DNA from: CBDDLD01 sp965250025
GTDB lineage: Bacteria > Bacteroidota > Bacteroidia > Flavobacteriales > Flavobacteriaceae
Length of the DNA: 64,000 bases
Direction: 5' to 3'
NCBI GenBank assembly: GCA_965250025.1
Contig: OZ252283.1
Span: 2,418,001 to 2,482,000 of the forward strand
In this document: positions 9,201 through 17,780 of the stretch, in pieces
How the letters are laid out: each line of letters starts with the position of its first letter
Numbering within the stretch: position 1 is the first letter of the stretch
Translations under genes and position numbers: made by a program
Notes under the pieces: model-generated
What the model saw: the letters and a program-made list of their open reading frames with translations, nothing else
The model's database searches: none
Told to the model about the DNA's origin: nothing

Positions 9201-10664
9201 ACCATCCGCACCAATACGCATTTTTTCTTCATTTAGGTTAAAGCCATTAGTTAGAAATATTATATCGGCTTCTGTAGTTGCACCATTTCCAACTCTTCCT
9301 CCTGACATAAGAATCAGATCATGAGACGATGATAGCGTACCAGCATTGTTTAATAGGTTAGGATTTGGGTTTGCTGACCCATTTGACGATATAGCCAAAC
9401 CTGCCACATCACTCGTAAGCAACGCTAAAGTTCTAGAATTAGCATTATCATTTTGTATAAGTGCTGAAAAACTAGTAGGATCTAAATCGGTACTGGTTAC
9501 GTCTACATGAAAGGTTTCTTGTGGGTTGTTAGTCCCAATCCCCACATTACCCAACGTATAAATATCCTCGGTATTCTCTGTAGCTCCGGCATTGTTATCG
9601 GTGCCAAACCAGGGTTCTATAGCGGTAAGATCTACCGGAGGATTGTCGTTGTCCTCATTGGTATAGGTTAATACCCCTGTTGGGTTGTTTAAGGCTAAGG
9701 TGGTGTTGGTTTCTGCATTGTTTACCAAATCGGCTACTGTACCCCCTTCTTTAAGGACACCGGTTGTGGCATCTGCGGTAACAATAACATCTGTGGCTAA
9801 GTCTGCGCCGGTGAGGTCGCGTACACGAACTTTGCCATATACATCGAGTTGTTCCGTAGGAGCTACTCCAGCAACCACAGAACCTAAAGCTATGTTTCCT
9901 GATGGTGCGTCAATGGCTAAAGCGATTCTTTCTTGATTTGGTGCTGTATCGTCTTTGACCGCAAGATAAATGGCGTTTGAATTGTTTCTAGAGTCAAAAC
10001 TAATATAGCCTCCATTTGTTTTTGTAGCGTCGCCATAGCCAAATTGTGTATTTAGCATGTTTTGACCAAACCTTACAATCTGTTCTCCTCCTACTATCGA
10101 ATTTGAAATCCCTGAGTTTAATGGATGTGTAAATTTTAAATCCCCATTGATTTCCATCTCTGCATTGGTATCCAAGGTATTAACGCCGACCCCCACTCTT
10201 CCTAGCGTATAAATATCCTCGGTATTGTCTGTTGCCCCAGCATTGTTATCGGTACCAAACCAAGGTTCTATAGCGGTAAGGTCTACCGTAGGGTTATCGT
10301 TGTTTTCATTGGTATAGGTGAGTACGCCGGTTACCGGGTCTAAGCTCAATAGCGTATTGATATCGGCGTCTGCCTCGGCTATACGCACCCATTGTGTGCC
10401 GTCATTGTAATAATACCCGGGGGTAACGTCTGCTGCTGTAGCGGTATTATAAACCGTCATCCCTTCTTTATGCCCACTTAGCGGTGCCGCTGCTGCCGTA
10501 CCGGTTAGGGCTATACGGGGTAATAACAATCCCTTATCGGTTGCCGAGACTTCGAGCGCGGCATCGGGGTCGGGTGTTATGGTGCCTATCCCCGTGTTTT
10601 GTGCATGAACCATAGTGCCTAGTCCAAGAATTAATAGTGTTGTCAATAGCAAGTGTTGTTTCAT
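6243..10664 (-). CDS. Giant modular fibre-like surface protein (1473 aa) with conserved C-terminal coiled-coil region
   Basis: Signal peptide MKQHLLLTTLLILGLGTMVHAQ. The N-terminal module follows (TGIGTITPDPDAALEVSATDKG, PGYYYNDGTQWVRIAE). Three copies of a linker module come next (YTNE(D/N)NDNP-VDLTAIEPWFGTDNNAGAT), each followed by GNVGIGTTTP-type beta repeats. Three DLT(G/E)ADLATDVIVTADATTG modules and two DGDAWGVTGE modules are interspersed. The C-terminal ~125 residues (TTYPDYVFENYVDG, LNKHLPGVTGIKDLQKT, QTLEKVEELFIHTIEQ) end in a heptad-like coiled coil (QEQKINAQQKIINQLLKRVEALEKQ). The overall look is a trimeric tail-fibre or adhesin stalk. No T9SS sorting domain is visible, so the export and anchoring route is unclear. 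It is the largest of six related genes in tandem. Cell-surface fibre is an inference; no enzymatic motif is seen. Confidence 0.85.
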   Translation of the reverse strand: MKQHLLLTTLLILGLGTMVHAQNTGIGTITPDPDAALEVSATDKGLLLPRIALTGTAAAAPLSGHKEGMTVYNTATAADVTPGYYYNDGTQWVRIAEADADINTLLSLDPVTGVLTYTNENNDNPTVDLTAIEPWFGTDNNAGATDNTEDIYTLGRVGVGVNTLDTNAEMEINGDLKFTHPLNSGISNSIVGGEQIVRFGQNMLNTQFGYGDATKTNGGYISFDSRNNSNAIYLAVKDDTAPNQERIALAIDAPSGNIALGSVVAGVAPTEQLDVYGKVRVRDLTGADLATDVIVTADATTGVLKEGGTVADLVNNAETNTTLALNNPTGVLTYTNEDNDNPPVDLTAIEPWFGTDNNAGATENTEDIYTLGNVGIGTNNPQETFHVDVTSTDLDPTSFSALIQNDNANSRTLALLTSDVAGLAISSNGSANPNPNLLNNAGTLSSSHDLILMSGGRVGNGATTEADIIFLTNGFNLNEEKMRIGADGQITFNQYTGTNFDEANPNYILSTNGTTGDITKTSIADLASASQINTTLALDNPTGVLTYNNEDNDNPTVDLTAIEPWFGTDNNAGATENTEDIYTEGRVGIGVNTLDPNAELEINGDLKFTGNLNSGASNIIIGADEVLRIGQNMPFTSFGVGDVARRDGSYISFDSRDAFAAFYIDIKNGASLKTALSINSPSGNVALGAPSGVTNTTEQLDVYGKVRIRDLTEADLATDVIVTADATTGVLKEGGTLASITAAAADGDAWGVTGEDQTSTIGRTGNVGIGTTTPAAVKLEVVGANNQIRLRGLSSTISNSAFLDFRDGDNNRIGYIGDGALFENALHIYSDTDDIRLAAGDILNPNIYLVNDASRNVGIGTTTPTAKTHIAHNVPSSTSLLVEGFTGNSNASVLVDLKQNVQGAGENDIVLRLEDINTAGLIPNGYLMKAFGDHASLGTGTSLDEIFAIRTDGQVRVGVDQLLVNPANGNVGIGTSTPNERLEVNGKVRVSDLTGADLATDVIVTADATTGELKEGGTLASISAAAADGDAWGVTGENVASAIGRTGNVGIGITTPTSPLHIFKDVPVQMILERSSAQDSYINYKNTGLDWTAGLDASLGFVIAEGPAITTNPRFLVEAGGNVGIGTTTPTAKTHILESNSLSTNTVLLVDKSSGNGNVAVAAHIRTNLDNGGENDMVLQLEHTNTAGGTPTGYLMKAFGDHPLTGTATSLDEVFAIRADGQLRVGTDQLVVNPANGNVGIGNANPLAPLTVGDINSNIALRNKYAFGTNSSKTNTTLIRAGALLQTSDADPFVLYTSVRGGATDNARTALLQTGSNNNNLGNLTLQVIPGSNVGIGTYLPSEKLHVIGNIRASGNLQSGTTTYPDYVFENYVDGSNSINKSYEFKTLKEVNAFIKLNKHLPGVTGIKDLQKTDTGYNVDITALSVQTLEKVEELFIHTIEQQHKIDAQEQKINAQQKIINQLLKRVEALEKQ
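8917..8997 (-). repeat. 81-bp fibre cassette, copy A (encodes the EPWFGTDNNAGAT linker)
   Basis: Near-identical 81-bp DNA block shared by three of the fibre genes (other copies at 9556, 10207, 12918 and 19540). It encodes the VDLTAIEPWFGTDNNAGAT linker and the start of the following NTEDIYT strand. All copies are in the same frame and differ at only a few, mostly third, codon positions. Confidence 0.85.
9556..9636 (-). repeat. 81-bp fibre cassette, copy B
   Basis: Second copy of the linker cassette inside the 1473-residue fibre gene, same frame as copy A. The flanking sequences differ, so the identity is confined to the module. Confidence 0.85.
10207..10287 (-). repeat. 81-bp fibre cassette, copy C
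   Basis: Third copy in the 1473-residue fibre gene, next to the N-terminal module. It encodes GATDNTEDIYT in place of GATENTEDIYT. Confidence 0.85.
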
Positions 10665-10680
10665 AGTGTTTAGGTTTTAG

Positions 10681-10810
10681 GGGTTAGTAATTAGTAGTTA
10701 GTATTGAGTAGTGAGATACTAGATATTAGATGCTGGACTAATGGATTCTAGACCCTGGACTTTTTTACTTTTCACTTTCTACTTTTTATTTTTTCATTTT
10801 ACATTTATCA
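10681..10810. repeat. Dispersed intergenic TAG-rich repeat, copy 2
   Basis: Lies upstream of the 1473-residue fibre gene. It contains GTATTGAGTAGTGAGATACT, a TAGATATTAGATGCTGGAC block, then TAATGGATTCTAGACCCTGG and T-rich runs. It is nearly identical to 13408-13550. Together with 10820-11030 it fills the 395-bp gap between two fibre genes; no coding sequence is visible there. Confidence 0.8.
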
Positions 10811-10819
10811 TTTGTTAGT

Positions 10820-10897
10820 GTCATTGCGAGAAGTGAAGCATGAACTTCGTGGCAATCTCATGAGACTGCTTCTCCTCCAAAGTCGGATCGCAGTGAC
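10820..10897. repeat. REP-like palindromic element, copy 1 (78 bp)
   Basis: Outer arms GTCATTGCGA and TCGCAGTGAC form an inverted repeat with one mismatch. The centre GCAATCTCATGAGACTGC is itself an imperfect palindrome. The element is identical to 13553-13630 and lies between two copies of the TAG-rich repeat. Confidence 0.85.
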
Positions 10898-10915
10898 GGT
10901 TTGTTTTTATCTTAA

Positions 10916-11030
10916 GTAGTGAGCTGTTAGTAGTGAGTATTGAGATGCTAGATATTAGATGCTAGACTAATAGATTCTAGACTCTGGACTTTTTTACTTT
11001 TCACTTTCTACTTTTTATTTCATTTTTAAT
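10916..11030. repeat. Dispersed intergenic TAG-rich repeat, copy 3
   Basis: Same block order as copy 2 (GAGTATTGAGATGC, a TAGATATTAGATGC block, TAGATTCTAGACTCTGGAC, T-rich tail). It lies on the other side of the REP-like element, so the gap reads repeat-REP-repeat. Confidence 0.8.
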
Positions 11031-11059
11031 TATCAGTTATCAATCTTTCATTTATGGAT

Positions 11060-13375
11060 TTAAAAACCCGGACGCTCTACACTAATGGTAAGCTTATTAC
11101 CACCAGCATTTGCGTGTCTATCAATTTCATAAGTATATGTCCCTCCAGGACTACCAGCATCGTTACTCCAAAATGAAAGTCCTACAGGATCTGTTGTTGG
11201 TAAGTATTGACCATTACCAAAACCACCGCCTAAATAGTAAGTACCACTTATGGTATAGCGCTCTCCTGCTTGTAAAGCAGGAATGGCATGCGTCATTTCC
11301 CGATACCCAAACCAAGGACCCGTAGCAGTGGCGCCCGGAATGGTCATATAAAAAGACAAGTAGTTACTGACACTGTTTGCGGTTGCCCTTAGAGTAAATT
11401 TGTAATCTACCCTATACACTTGTCCCTTGCTTACATCTAATGTTGGTAGCACGATCAAATCTGGATCTGATAAAGCTCTTAAGGTATTTCCTGAGTTGCC
11501 AATGGTATTGCCCACATTTACTGTAGGGATTGTATTTGTATGATATACTGGTCCTATGGTTCGCCATTTGCCTACACCATTATTGTCTGTTACCAATATT
11601 TTATTGTTACCTTGAGAACCGTCTACAATACGTACAGCGCCTTCAGCAGTTGCATTAACTTGTAATTTGACACTTGGGTTTGTAACACCAATACCTACAT
11701 TACCACCGTCTAAAACGGTCATGATTTCTGTGGTACCGTCACGTAAGTTTAAGATGTCTTCGGTGCCAGAATTACGGACATCGAGTTTTGCTCCGGGCGT
11801 TGTAGTATTGATACCGACATTTAAATTAGAACCATTAACACTTATAATATCGTTAGGGTAATTGCTATCGTCCGTACCACTTTGAAGTCTTAAAAACCCG
11901 CCTTCGCTATGAAACCTAAAGTCATTACCAACTCCCGGGCGTACCATGTTTAAAAACACGTTATTGCCTTTGCTTAATGTTAAATCACCACCATTTAAAG
12001 TAACATCTCCTGTTCTTGTAATGGCGCTTGCTATATCTTCTCCAGTAACACCCCATGCGTCGCCGTCTGCAGCTGCAGCTGTAATGCTAGCCAGTGTACC
12101 ACCTTCTTTTAATTCTCCGGTAGTGGCATTTGCAGTAACAATGACATCGGTAGCTAAGTCTGCGCCGGTGAGGTCACTGACCCTTACTTTGCCGTTGACT
12201 TCCAGTTTTTCATTAGGGGTGGTGGTGCCGATACCAATGTTGCCGCCAAGCGGATTCAATAATAAATTATATGCCAATGGATTCGAAAAACTTCTGGCTT
12301 GAAAATATGTATGATACGTATTACTGACATTTAAAAATCCACTTACCAGACCTATAGTTTTATTATCTGAATTTGAAAGCATTAAACTATAATTATCAGC
12401 TGTAGCAACAGATGGTAAATCTGATAAAGGTGGAATTGTAGTTCGTGGTATAACATTCGATTTTGAAACTTCTAATCCTGCGCGAGGTGTAGTGGTACCA
12501 ATCCCTACATTCCCATTTGCAGCAATGCGCATTCTTTCTGCAGCAGATGTACTACCTGTATCCGTTGTAAGGAACTGCATATGGGTTCCATTCGCAGTCG
12601 GCGTAAAGTTTTCGGCAGCGATATAACGAATAGCAGCAGAGATGCCTCCTAATGCTGTACCATTATGCCCTTGTGCATCCAAGTATAATAGGCCATCGCC
12701 TGCATTGAGAGCAGCTGGAGCGTCTTTTGTGCCGCGTCCTGCCCAAGCTCTAAAGGCTGCATGCGTCCAAGGACTATTGCGATACGCTTCTATAACGATA
12801 TGACTTGCATGGTTTCCTGTTAAAGTAATATTAGCAGAACCATTCGGTGCATTATTTTCAATCTCCAAGGGGCCCCAACGATCAAAAGAATCTTTACCAA
12901 TTGCAACACCCCCCATGGTATAAATATCCTCGGTATTTTCTGTTGCCCCAGCATTGTTATCGGTGCCAAACCAAGGTTCTATAGCGGTAAGGTCTACCGG
13001 AGGATTGTCGTTGTCCTCATTGGTATAGGTGAGTACGCCGGTTACCGGGTCTAAGCTCAATAGCGTATTGATATCGGCGCCTGCCTCGGCAATACGTACC
13101 CATTGTGTGCCGTCATTGTAATAATACCCAGGTGTGACGTCTGCTGCTGTAGCGGTATTGTAAATCGTCATCCCCGCTACATGGGTACTCAGCGGTGCTG
13201 CTGCTGCTGTTCCGGTTAGGGCTATACGGGGTAATAACAATCCCTTGTCGGTTGCCGAGACTTCGAGCGCAGCATCGGGATCGGGTGTTATGGTGCCTAT
13301 CCCCGTGTTTTGTGCATGGATCGTAATGCCCAGTCCAAGAATTAATAGTGTTGTCAATAGCAAGTGTTGTTTCAT
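11060..13375 (-). CDS. Modular fibre-like surface protein (771 aa) ending in a distinct globular C-terminal region
   Basis: The first ~150 residues are almost identical to the N-terminus of the neighbouring 1473-residue protein (signal peptide to HAQ, DAALEVSATDKGLLLPR, PGYYYNDGTQWVRIAE, one EPWFGTDNNAGATENTEDIYT linker). The stalk carries GNVGIGTTTP repeats, one DLTGADLATDVIVTANATTG module and one DGDAWGVTGED module. Unlike most paralogues it lacks the PDYVFENY/HLPGVT coiled-coil end. Its last ~160 residues are instead a beta-rich domain (VYRVDYKFTLRA, YLSFYMTIPGA, GERYTISGTYYLGGGFG, LTISVERPGF) that resembles a receptor-binding tip; no family is recognised. Both flanks carry duplicated repeat-REP-repeat segments. 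No T9SS sorting domain is seen. Confidence 0.82.
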   Translation of the reverse strand: MKQHLLLTTLLILGLGITIHAQNTGIGTITPDPDAALEVSATDKGLLLPRIALTGTAAAAPLSTHVAGMTIYNTATAADVTPGYYYNDGTQWVRIAEAGADINTLLSLDPVTGVLTYTNEDNDNPPVDLTAIEPWFGTDNNAGATENTEDIYTMGGVAIGKDSFDRWGPLEIENNAPNGSANITLTGNHASHIVIEAYRNSPWTHAAFRAWAGRGTKDAPAALNAGDGLLYLDAQGHNGTALGGISAAIRYIAAENFTPTANGTHMQFLTTDTGSTSAAERMRIAANGNVGIGTTTPRAGLEVSKSNVIPRTTIPPLSDLPSVATADNYSLMLSNSDNKTIGLVSGFLNVSNTYHTYFQARSFSNPLAYNLLLNPLGGNIGIGTTTPNEKLEVNGKVRVSDLTGADLATDVIVTANATTGELKEGGTLASITAAAADGDAWGVTGEDIASAITRTGDVTLNGGDLTLSKGNNVFLNMVRPGVGNDFRFHSEGGFLRLQSGTDDSNYPNDIISVNGSNLNVGINTTTPGAKLDVRNSGTEDILNLRDGTTEIMTVLDGGNVGIGVTNPSVKLQVNATAEGAVRIVDGSQGNNKILVTDNNGVGKWRTIGPVYHTNTIPTVNVGNTIGNSGNTLRALSDPDLIVLPTLDVSKGQVYRVDYKFTLRATANSVSNYLSFYMTIPGATATGPWFGYREMTHAIPALQAGERYTISGTYYLGGGFGNGQYLPTTDPVGLSFWSNDAGSPGGTYTYEIDRHANAGGNKLTISVERPGF
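12918..12998 (-). repeat. 81-bp fibre cassette, copy D
   Basis: Copy of the EPWFGTDNNAGAT linker cassette in the 771-residue fibre gene. It is nearly identical at DNA level to copies A-C in the neighbouring gene and to copy E. Confidence 0.85.
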
Positions 13376-13407
13376 AATCTTTCAGGTTTTAGGGGTTAGG
13401 GGTTAAC

Positions 13408-13550
13408 TGTTAGTAGTGAGCTGTTAGTAGTGAGTATTGAGATGCTAGATATTAGATGCTGGACTAATGGATTCTAGACTCTGGACTTTTTTACTTTTTA
13501 CTTTTCACTTTCTACTCTTTATTTTTTCATTTTACATTTATCATTTGTTA
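13408..13550. repeat. Dispersed intergenic TAG-rich repeat, copy 4
   Basis: Upstream of the 771-residue fibre gene and near-identical to 10681-10810 (GAGTATTGAGATGC, TAGATATTAGATGCTGGAC, TAATGGATTCTAGACTCTGG, T-rich tail). Confidence 0.8.
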
Positions 13551-13552
13551 GT

Positions 13553-13630
13553 GTCATTGCGAGAAGTGAAGCATGAACTTCGTGGCAATCTCATGAGACT
13601 GCTTCTCCTCCAAAGTCGGATCGCAGTGAC
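13553..13630. repeat. REP-like palindromic element, copy 2 (78 bp)
   Basis: Identical by eye to 10820-10897, with arms GTCATTGCGA and TCGCAGTGAC. Flanked on both sides by TAG-rich repeats, reproducing the arrangement at 10681-11030. Confidence 0.85.
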
Positions 13631-13648
13631 GGTTTGTTTTTATCTTTA

Positions 13649-13755
13649 GTAGTGAGTATTGAGATGCTAGATATTAGATGCTGGACTAATAGATTCTAGA
13701 CGCTGGACTTTTCTACTTTTCACTTTTTATTTTTACATTTTACATTTATCATTTG
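13649..13755. repeat. Dispersed intergenic TAG-rich repeat, copy 5
   Basis: Fifth copy (GAGTATTGAGATGC, TAGATATTAGATGCTGGAC, TAGATTCTAGACGCTGGAC, T-rich tail). The remainder of the 487-bp gap, to 13862, carries short TACTATCTACTAATTACT-like tandem units like those at 6185-6240. No coding sequence is visible. Confidence 0.75.
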
Positions 13756-13862
13756 TTAGGTGTTAGTGGTCAGTGGTCAGTAGTTAGGTTTTAAGTTCTC
13801 ACACCTATATTATATACCATCTCCTAACTACTATTTACTATCTACTAATTACTGTTTACTTA

Positions 13863-16010
13863 TCACTGTTTACTTATGCCTAGTGCCGCTTCTATTTTTG
13901 CTAAGCGTGCTTTTAGGACGTTGTTTTCTTGTTTTAATAGTCCGTTATTGGTTTTTAATTCTTTTATATCTTTTTGCTGTGCTATGGTATGTAGGTAGAG
14001 CTCTTCTACTTTTTCTAATGTTTGTACGGATAGCTGTGTAACATTTATGTTGTATCCTGTTTCGGTTTTTTGCAATTGGCCAATGCCTGTTACCCCCGGT
14101 AAATGCTTGTTGGTTTTTATAAATTGCTCTACCGCTTCGAGGGTTTTGAAACTGTAGTTTTTGTTGGTGGCACTACTACCTTCCACATAGTTCTCGAAGA
14201 CATAATCGGGGTAGGTTGTTGTGCCCGATTGTAAGTTCCCCGAAGCTTTGATATTGCCTGCTACATCTAGCTTTTCGGTGGGGTTGGTGGTACCGATTCC
14301 GAGGTTGCCGTTTGTTTTGGTATTCAAGCGCATGCGCTCTATAAAAGGAGCTCTCCCCTGTTTTCCATAGTCCCTGTAACCAAAGGCAATATGAGCATTA
14401 CCTACATAGCCGGAATACATTTGGAATTGTTCGTTCTCTACACCAAAGCCATAACAGTTAAGTCCGTTTGGCATATTATCTCTGTACACGTGTAATTTAT
14501 CGGTGGTCTCCGCATGGCCTAATGACAGCTTTGCTTCGGGAGCACCATCACCGATACCTAATTCTCCGCCTTTTGTTCTAAAGCGCATGCCTTCTACGAA
14601 AGTGCCATCGGATCTTTTATAGCCGAACTCAATACGGTTGTATTGCCAATCGCTGGTATAAATATTCATAGCGCCATGAGAAGTTCCGAGTCCAAAGGCA
14701 TCATTACCACTATGCCACAGGTGAATTTTATCGAGATTACTCCATGAGGTTCCTGTACCTAATGATAGGGCTGCTGCCGGTGACGGCGAGGATTCACCAA
14801 TAGCCACATTACCCATGGTGTATATGTTTTGTGTGTTACTGGTAGCGCCTTCATTGGTATTGACACCATACCATGGTTCTATGGTTTTAAGATCTACTGT
14901 TGGATTATCGTCATCTTCATTAGTATAGGTTAATGCACCGTTCGTGCTGTTTAGTCTTAGTGCCGTATTGGTTTCATTGGTTTTTACTACAGTACTGATA
15001 TTGTCTAAGAAACTTTGTAGCGTTACATTATTATCTGCAATGCCATCGCCTGTAATGTCTACAGTACCGTCTTGCACTAAGGTATTTTCTGCCAATGTGG
15101 TAATAGTAACCGTATTCACCGTTCCTGTTTCGTCCAAATAGCTCACAGTACCGTCACCATTATTGCTAAGATTGGTAATGGTGGTTCTTCCTTTTTGTAT
15201 TTGCAATTGCTGCCATGCTACCCCATCATTAAAATAGAAGCCGGGATCTACAGTGGTATTGTCGTTGGTATTGTAAACGACCATACCTTCGACATGAGCA
15301 TTAAGTGGCGCGGCATTTGCCGGATTTACTAATGCTACTCTTGGCAATAGCAAGCCTTTATCTGTAGCTGCAATTTCTATGGCGGCATTGTCATTTACTG
15401 TAGTACTTCCTATGGCTATATCGCCCATTGTGTATAGGTCTTCATCATTGGCTGTTGCGCCTTTATTATCGTCGGTACCTGCCCATGGTTCTATAGTAGT
15501 AAGGTCTATGAGCGGGTTATTGTCGGTTTCGTTCGTGTATTTTAAATTTCCGGTTGTAGCATTGAGCTCCAGATTGGTATTGGTTTCTGCTTTTGCTTCC
15601 GAATGGTTAAATGGTAACCACTGGCCTTGCGTTATGCTATCTGTAGCGTTAGGATTGGAGAAATAATAAAATCCCGGTTGCACTTGTTGTGGGATGCCTT
15701 CTCCTGCACGTGTGGTTCCTGTACCTATATTATAAACGATCATCCCATCGAATGCGGTTGGAAATGTAACACCGTCTAAGAGTATGGTATTGAACTGCCA
15801 TGTGGTTAGATCGGTCCGTGGAAACAGGAATCCTTTTCCTATACTTCCTGAAATGTCTGTAAGCTCTGAGGCATCAATGAATGGGTTTTGCCCAAATTGA
15901 TTGTTCTGTATTCCACCTTGTATGTTAATACTTTGTGCCATGCTTAATGTTGTTACACATAGCATTATTCCTAATGCTACTATTTTGTGCGTGTTGCTTC
16001 TATTATTCAT
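13863..16010 (-). CDS. Modular fibre-like surface protein (715 aa) with conserved C-terminal coiled coil
   Basis: Signal peptide ends near residue 25 (LCVTTLSMAQ). The N-terminal region (SINIQGGIQNNQFGQNPFID, GKGFLFPRTDLTTWQFNT) is of the type shared with the next gene upstream (16025-17764) and differs from the TGIGTITPDP type. The body has two variants of the EPW(A/Y)G linker, a GNVAIGESSP stalk and strands with repeated FGLGTSHGAMNIY / FQMYSGYVGNAHIAFGYR texture. The C-terminus carries TTTYPDYVFENYVEG, NKHLPGVTGIGQLQKT and QTLEKVEELYLHTI, followed by a coiled coil. It is the last gene of a three-gene unit, 14 bp behind its upstream neighbour. No T9SS domain is visible. Fibre-like function is inferred. 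Confidence 0.85.
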   Translation of the reverse strand: MNNRSNTHKIVALGIMLCVTTLSMAQSINIQGGIQNNQFGQNPFIDASELTDISGSIGKGFLFPRTDLTTWQFNTILLDGVTFPTAFDGMIVYNIGTGTTRAGEGIPQQVQPGFYYFSNPNATDSITQGQWLPFNHSEAKAETNTNLELNATTGNLKYTNETDNNPLIDLTTIEPWAGTDDNKGATANDEDLYTMGDIAIGSTTVNDNAAIEIAATDKGLLLPRVALVNPANAAPLNAHVEGMVVYNTNDNTTVDPGFYFNDGVAWQQLQIQKGRTTITNLSNNGDGTVSYLDETGTVNTVTITTLAENTLVQDGTVDITGDGIADNNVTLQSFLDNISTVVKTNETNTALRLNSTNGALTYTNEDDDNPTVDLKTIEPWYGVNTNEGATSNTQNIYTMGNVAIGESSPSPAAALSLGTGTSWSNLDKIHLWHSGNDAFGLGTSHGAMNIYTSDWQYNRIEFGYKRSDGTFVEGMRFRTKGGELGIGDGAPEAKLSLGHAETTDKLHVYRDNMPNGLNCYGFGVENEQFQMYSGYVGNAHIAFGYRDYGKQGRAPFIERMRLNTKTNGNLGIGTTNPTEKLDVAGNIKASGNLQSGTTTYPDYVFENYVEGSSATNKNYSFKTLEAVEQFIKTNKHLPGVTGIGQLQKTETGYNINVTQLSVQTLEKVEELYLHTIAQQKDIKELKTNNGLLKQENNVLKARLAKIEAALGISKQ

Positions 16011-16024
16011 TTTAATCCCTCTGT

Positions 16025-17764
16025 TTATTTTCCTTTTTTATGGGTTTGCATTACTGTTTCGAGCTGTTGGATGCGCTGCATGCATGTTGCTATGCTACGC
16101 TCTTTAATGGCTAGCGTCTTTAATAGTGTTTGCTGAGCAGCCATTAATTGCTCAATTTGTTTTTGCTGGTTTATGGTATGTAAGTAGAGTTCTTCAACTT
16201 TTTCAAGCGTTTGCATGGAGAGTTTTGTCATGTTTACGACATAACCTGTTTTGGTTTTTTCAAGCGCTTTTATGCTTGTTACTCCCGGCAAGTGTTTGTT
16301 CTTGTTGATGAATTGCTCTACATCTTTGAGGGGTTTAAAATGGTAGGTACTATTTGCTGCACTTTTGCCTTCTACGTAATGCTCTAATACGTAATCCGGA
16401 TAGGATGTTGTTGCCGACTTTAAACTGCCGTTGGCTTTGATATTTCCTGCCACTTCGAGTTTTTCAGAAGGCGACTCTATGCCTACGCCCACATTGGCAT
16501 TTGCTGGTGTATTGCCTATTGTGATGCCTGTTGCATAAATGGTATTTGCTATATTTAACTGATTATTTGCTGTTGTTGTTGAGAAATCGGCACCGCCTAT
16601 AATAACATTGTCGTTTCCGTTTGCCAGAGTACTCCCGGCTCCGGCACCTATAAGGATGTTGCCGTCTCCTGCAGATAAGCCATCACCTGCACCGTGTCCT
16701 AATATGACATTGGCACTACCTGCTGTTGCTGCTGTTGCTGCATAGCCTCCAATAATGACATTGGCTTCGGCAGTGCTATAATTTTCTCCGGCACTTGCAC
16801 CGATATATACGTTTTCTTCATCTTGACTATTCCGTCCTGCTTTTGCACCTATGGCGACATTATTAGACCCTGCTCCTGAAAACTCTGCAGCCCGACTACC
16901 CAGATATACATTTGTACTTCCTGAATTGGTCAGTCCAACACCATCGCCTATTAGTAAATTTGACAGTCCTCCTGAGGTGGTGCCATTACTTCCAGGTCCT
17001 GCATCTTTAGTAATATGACTGCTCCCATCTACCAATCGCAGATCGGGACATATCATGATTTGTGTTCCGTCTTCACTGGTATGCCTAAAACTGTTAGGAT
17101 CTGTTTCCCGTTCTAAAATGGTTATGGTCTCGTTGGCTTTCACCACTGTATCGATATTGGCCACTAAATTCTGAAGGGTTACGCCATTATCGGGTGCTCC
17201 GTCTCCTGATACGTCTATGGTGCCATCTTGTATATTTACACGTTGCGCATAAGCCGATACCACAACAAAACTCGAATTGTTATTCTCATCAGTAAAGGTG
17301 AGTGATCCATCGCCGTTATCTACCAAACGTGTTGGGGTTGCTGTAAGCCCCATCGATTTCCATTGTCCATTTGTAATGCTTGTTGTTGCATTGGGATTTG
17401 AGAAGTAATAATATCCCGGTGCAACTTCTACCTGTACACCTTGTCCCAGTTGCGTGGTCCCGGTTGCTGTGTTGTAAACCATCATACCATCATAGGCCGT
17501 TGGAAATGTAATGCCATCCAGAACTGCTGTGTTGAACTGCCATTGGGTAAGGTCTGTACGCGGTAATAACAACCCTTTGCCTGTATTGTTAGAGAAATCG
17601 CCTAATTCCGAAGCATCAAAAAACGGATGTGCACCAAATAGTGTGTTCTGCGGTTGCCCCTGCAGATTTATACTTTGCCCTGTGCTGTTTACACTGATCA
17701 GCATAAACAGCACTAAAATTGGCAATATGTATTTGTTTTGGTTTTTCATTTTTGAGATACTCAT
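16025..17764 (-). CDS. Fibre-like surface protein (579 aa) with YadA-head-like 17-residue repeats
   Basis: Signal peptide ends at STGQ (about residue 30). The N-terminal module (SINLQGQPQNTLFGAHPFFD, GKGLLLPRTDLTQWQFNT) matches the downstream paralogue. Residues ~268-390 form about seven to eight repeats of 16-17 residues with the pattern N-hydrophobic-x-hydrophobic-G-x-x-A-G (NVAIGAKAG, NVYIGASAG, NVILGHGAG, NILIGAGAG). This is the texture of YadA-type trimeric adhesin heads. The C-terminus carries the family region TSYPDYVLEHYVEG, NKHLPGVTSIKALEKT and QTLEKVEELYLHTI plus a coiled coil. It is the middle gene of a three-gene unit with gaps of 16 and 14 bp. Adhesin is the best guess; binding partner unknown. 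Confidence 0.85.
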   Translation of the reverse strand: MSISKMKNQNKYILPILVLFMLISVNSTGQSINLQGQPQNTLFGAHPFFDASELGDFSNNTGKGLLLPRTDLTQWQFNTAVLDGITFPTAYDGMMVYNTATGTTQLGQGVQVEVAPGYYYFSNPNATTSITNGQWKSMGLTATPTRLVDNGDGSLTFTDENNNSSFVVVSAYAQRVNIQDGTIDVSGDGAPDNGVTLQNLVANIDTVVKANETITILERETDPNSFRHTSEDGTQIMICPDLRLVDGSSHITKDAGPGSNGTTSGGLSNLLIGDGVGLTNSGSTNVYLGSRAAEFSGAGSNNVAIGAKAGRNSQDEENVYIGASAGENYSTAEANVIIGGYAATAATAGSANVILGHGAGDGLSAGDGNILIGAGAGSTLANGNDNVIIGGADFSTTTANNQLNIANTIYATGITIGNTPANANVGVGIESPSEKLEVAGNIKANGSLKSATTSYPDYVLEHYVEGKSAANSTYHFKPLKDVEQFINKNKHLPGVTSIKALEKTKTGYVVNMTKLSMQTLEKVEELYLHTINQQKQIEQLMAAQQTLLKTLAIKERSIATCMQRIQQLETVMQTHKKGK

Positions 17765-17780
17765 AATTATTGGATTGTTC

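Noticed and set aside
6243..10664. Peptidase S74 intramolecular chaperone at the fibre C-termini
   Set aside because: The expected Ser/Lys motif region of S74 endosialidase chaperones is not visible; the conserved end is the HLPGVT/LEKVEEL region plus coiled coil.
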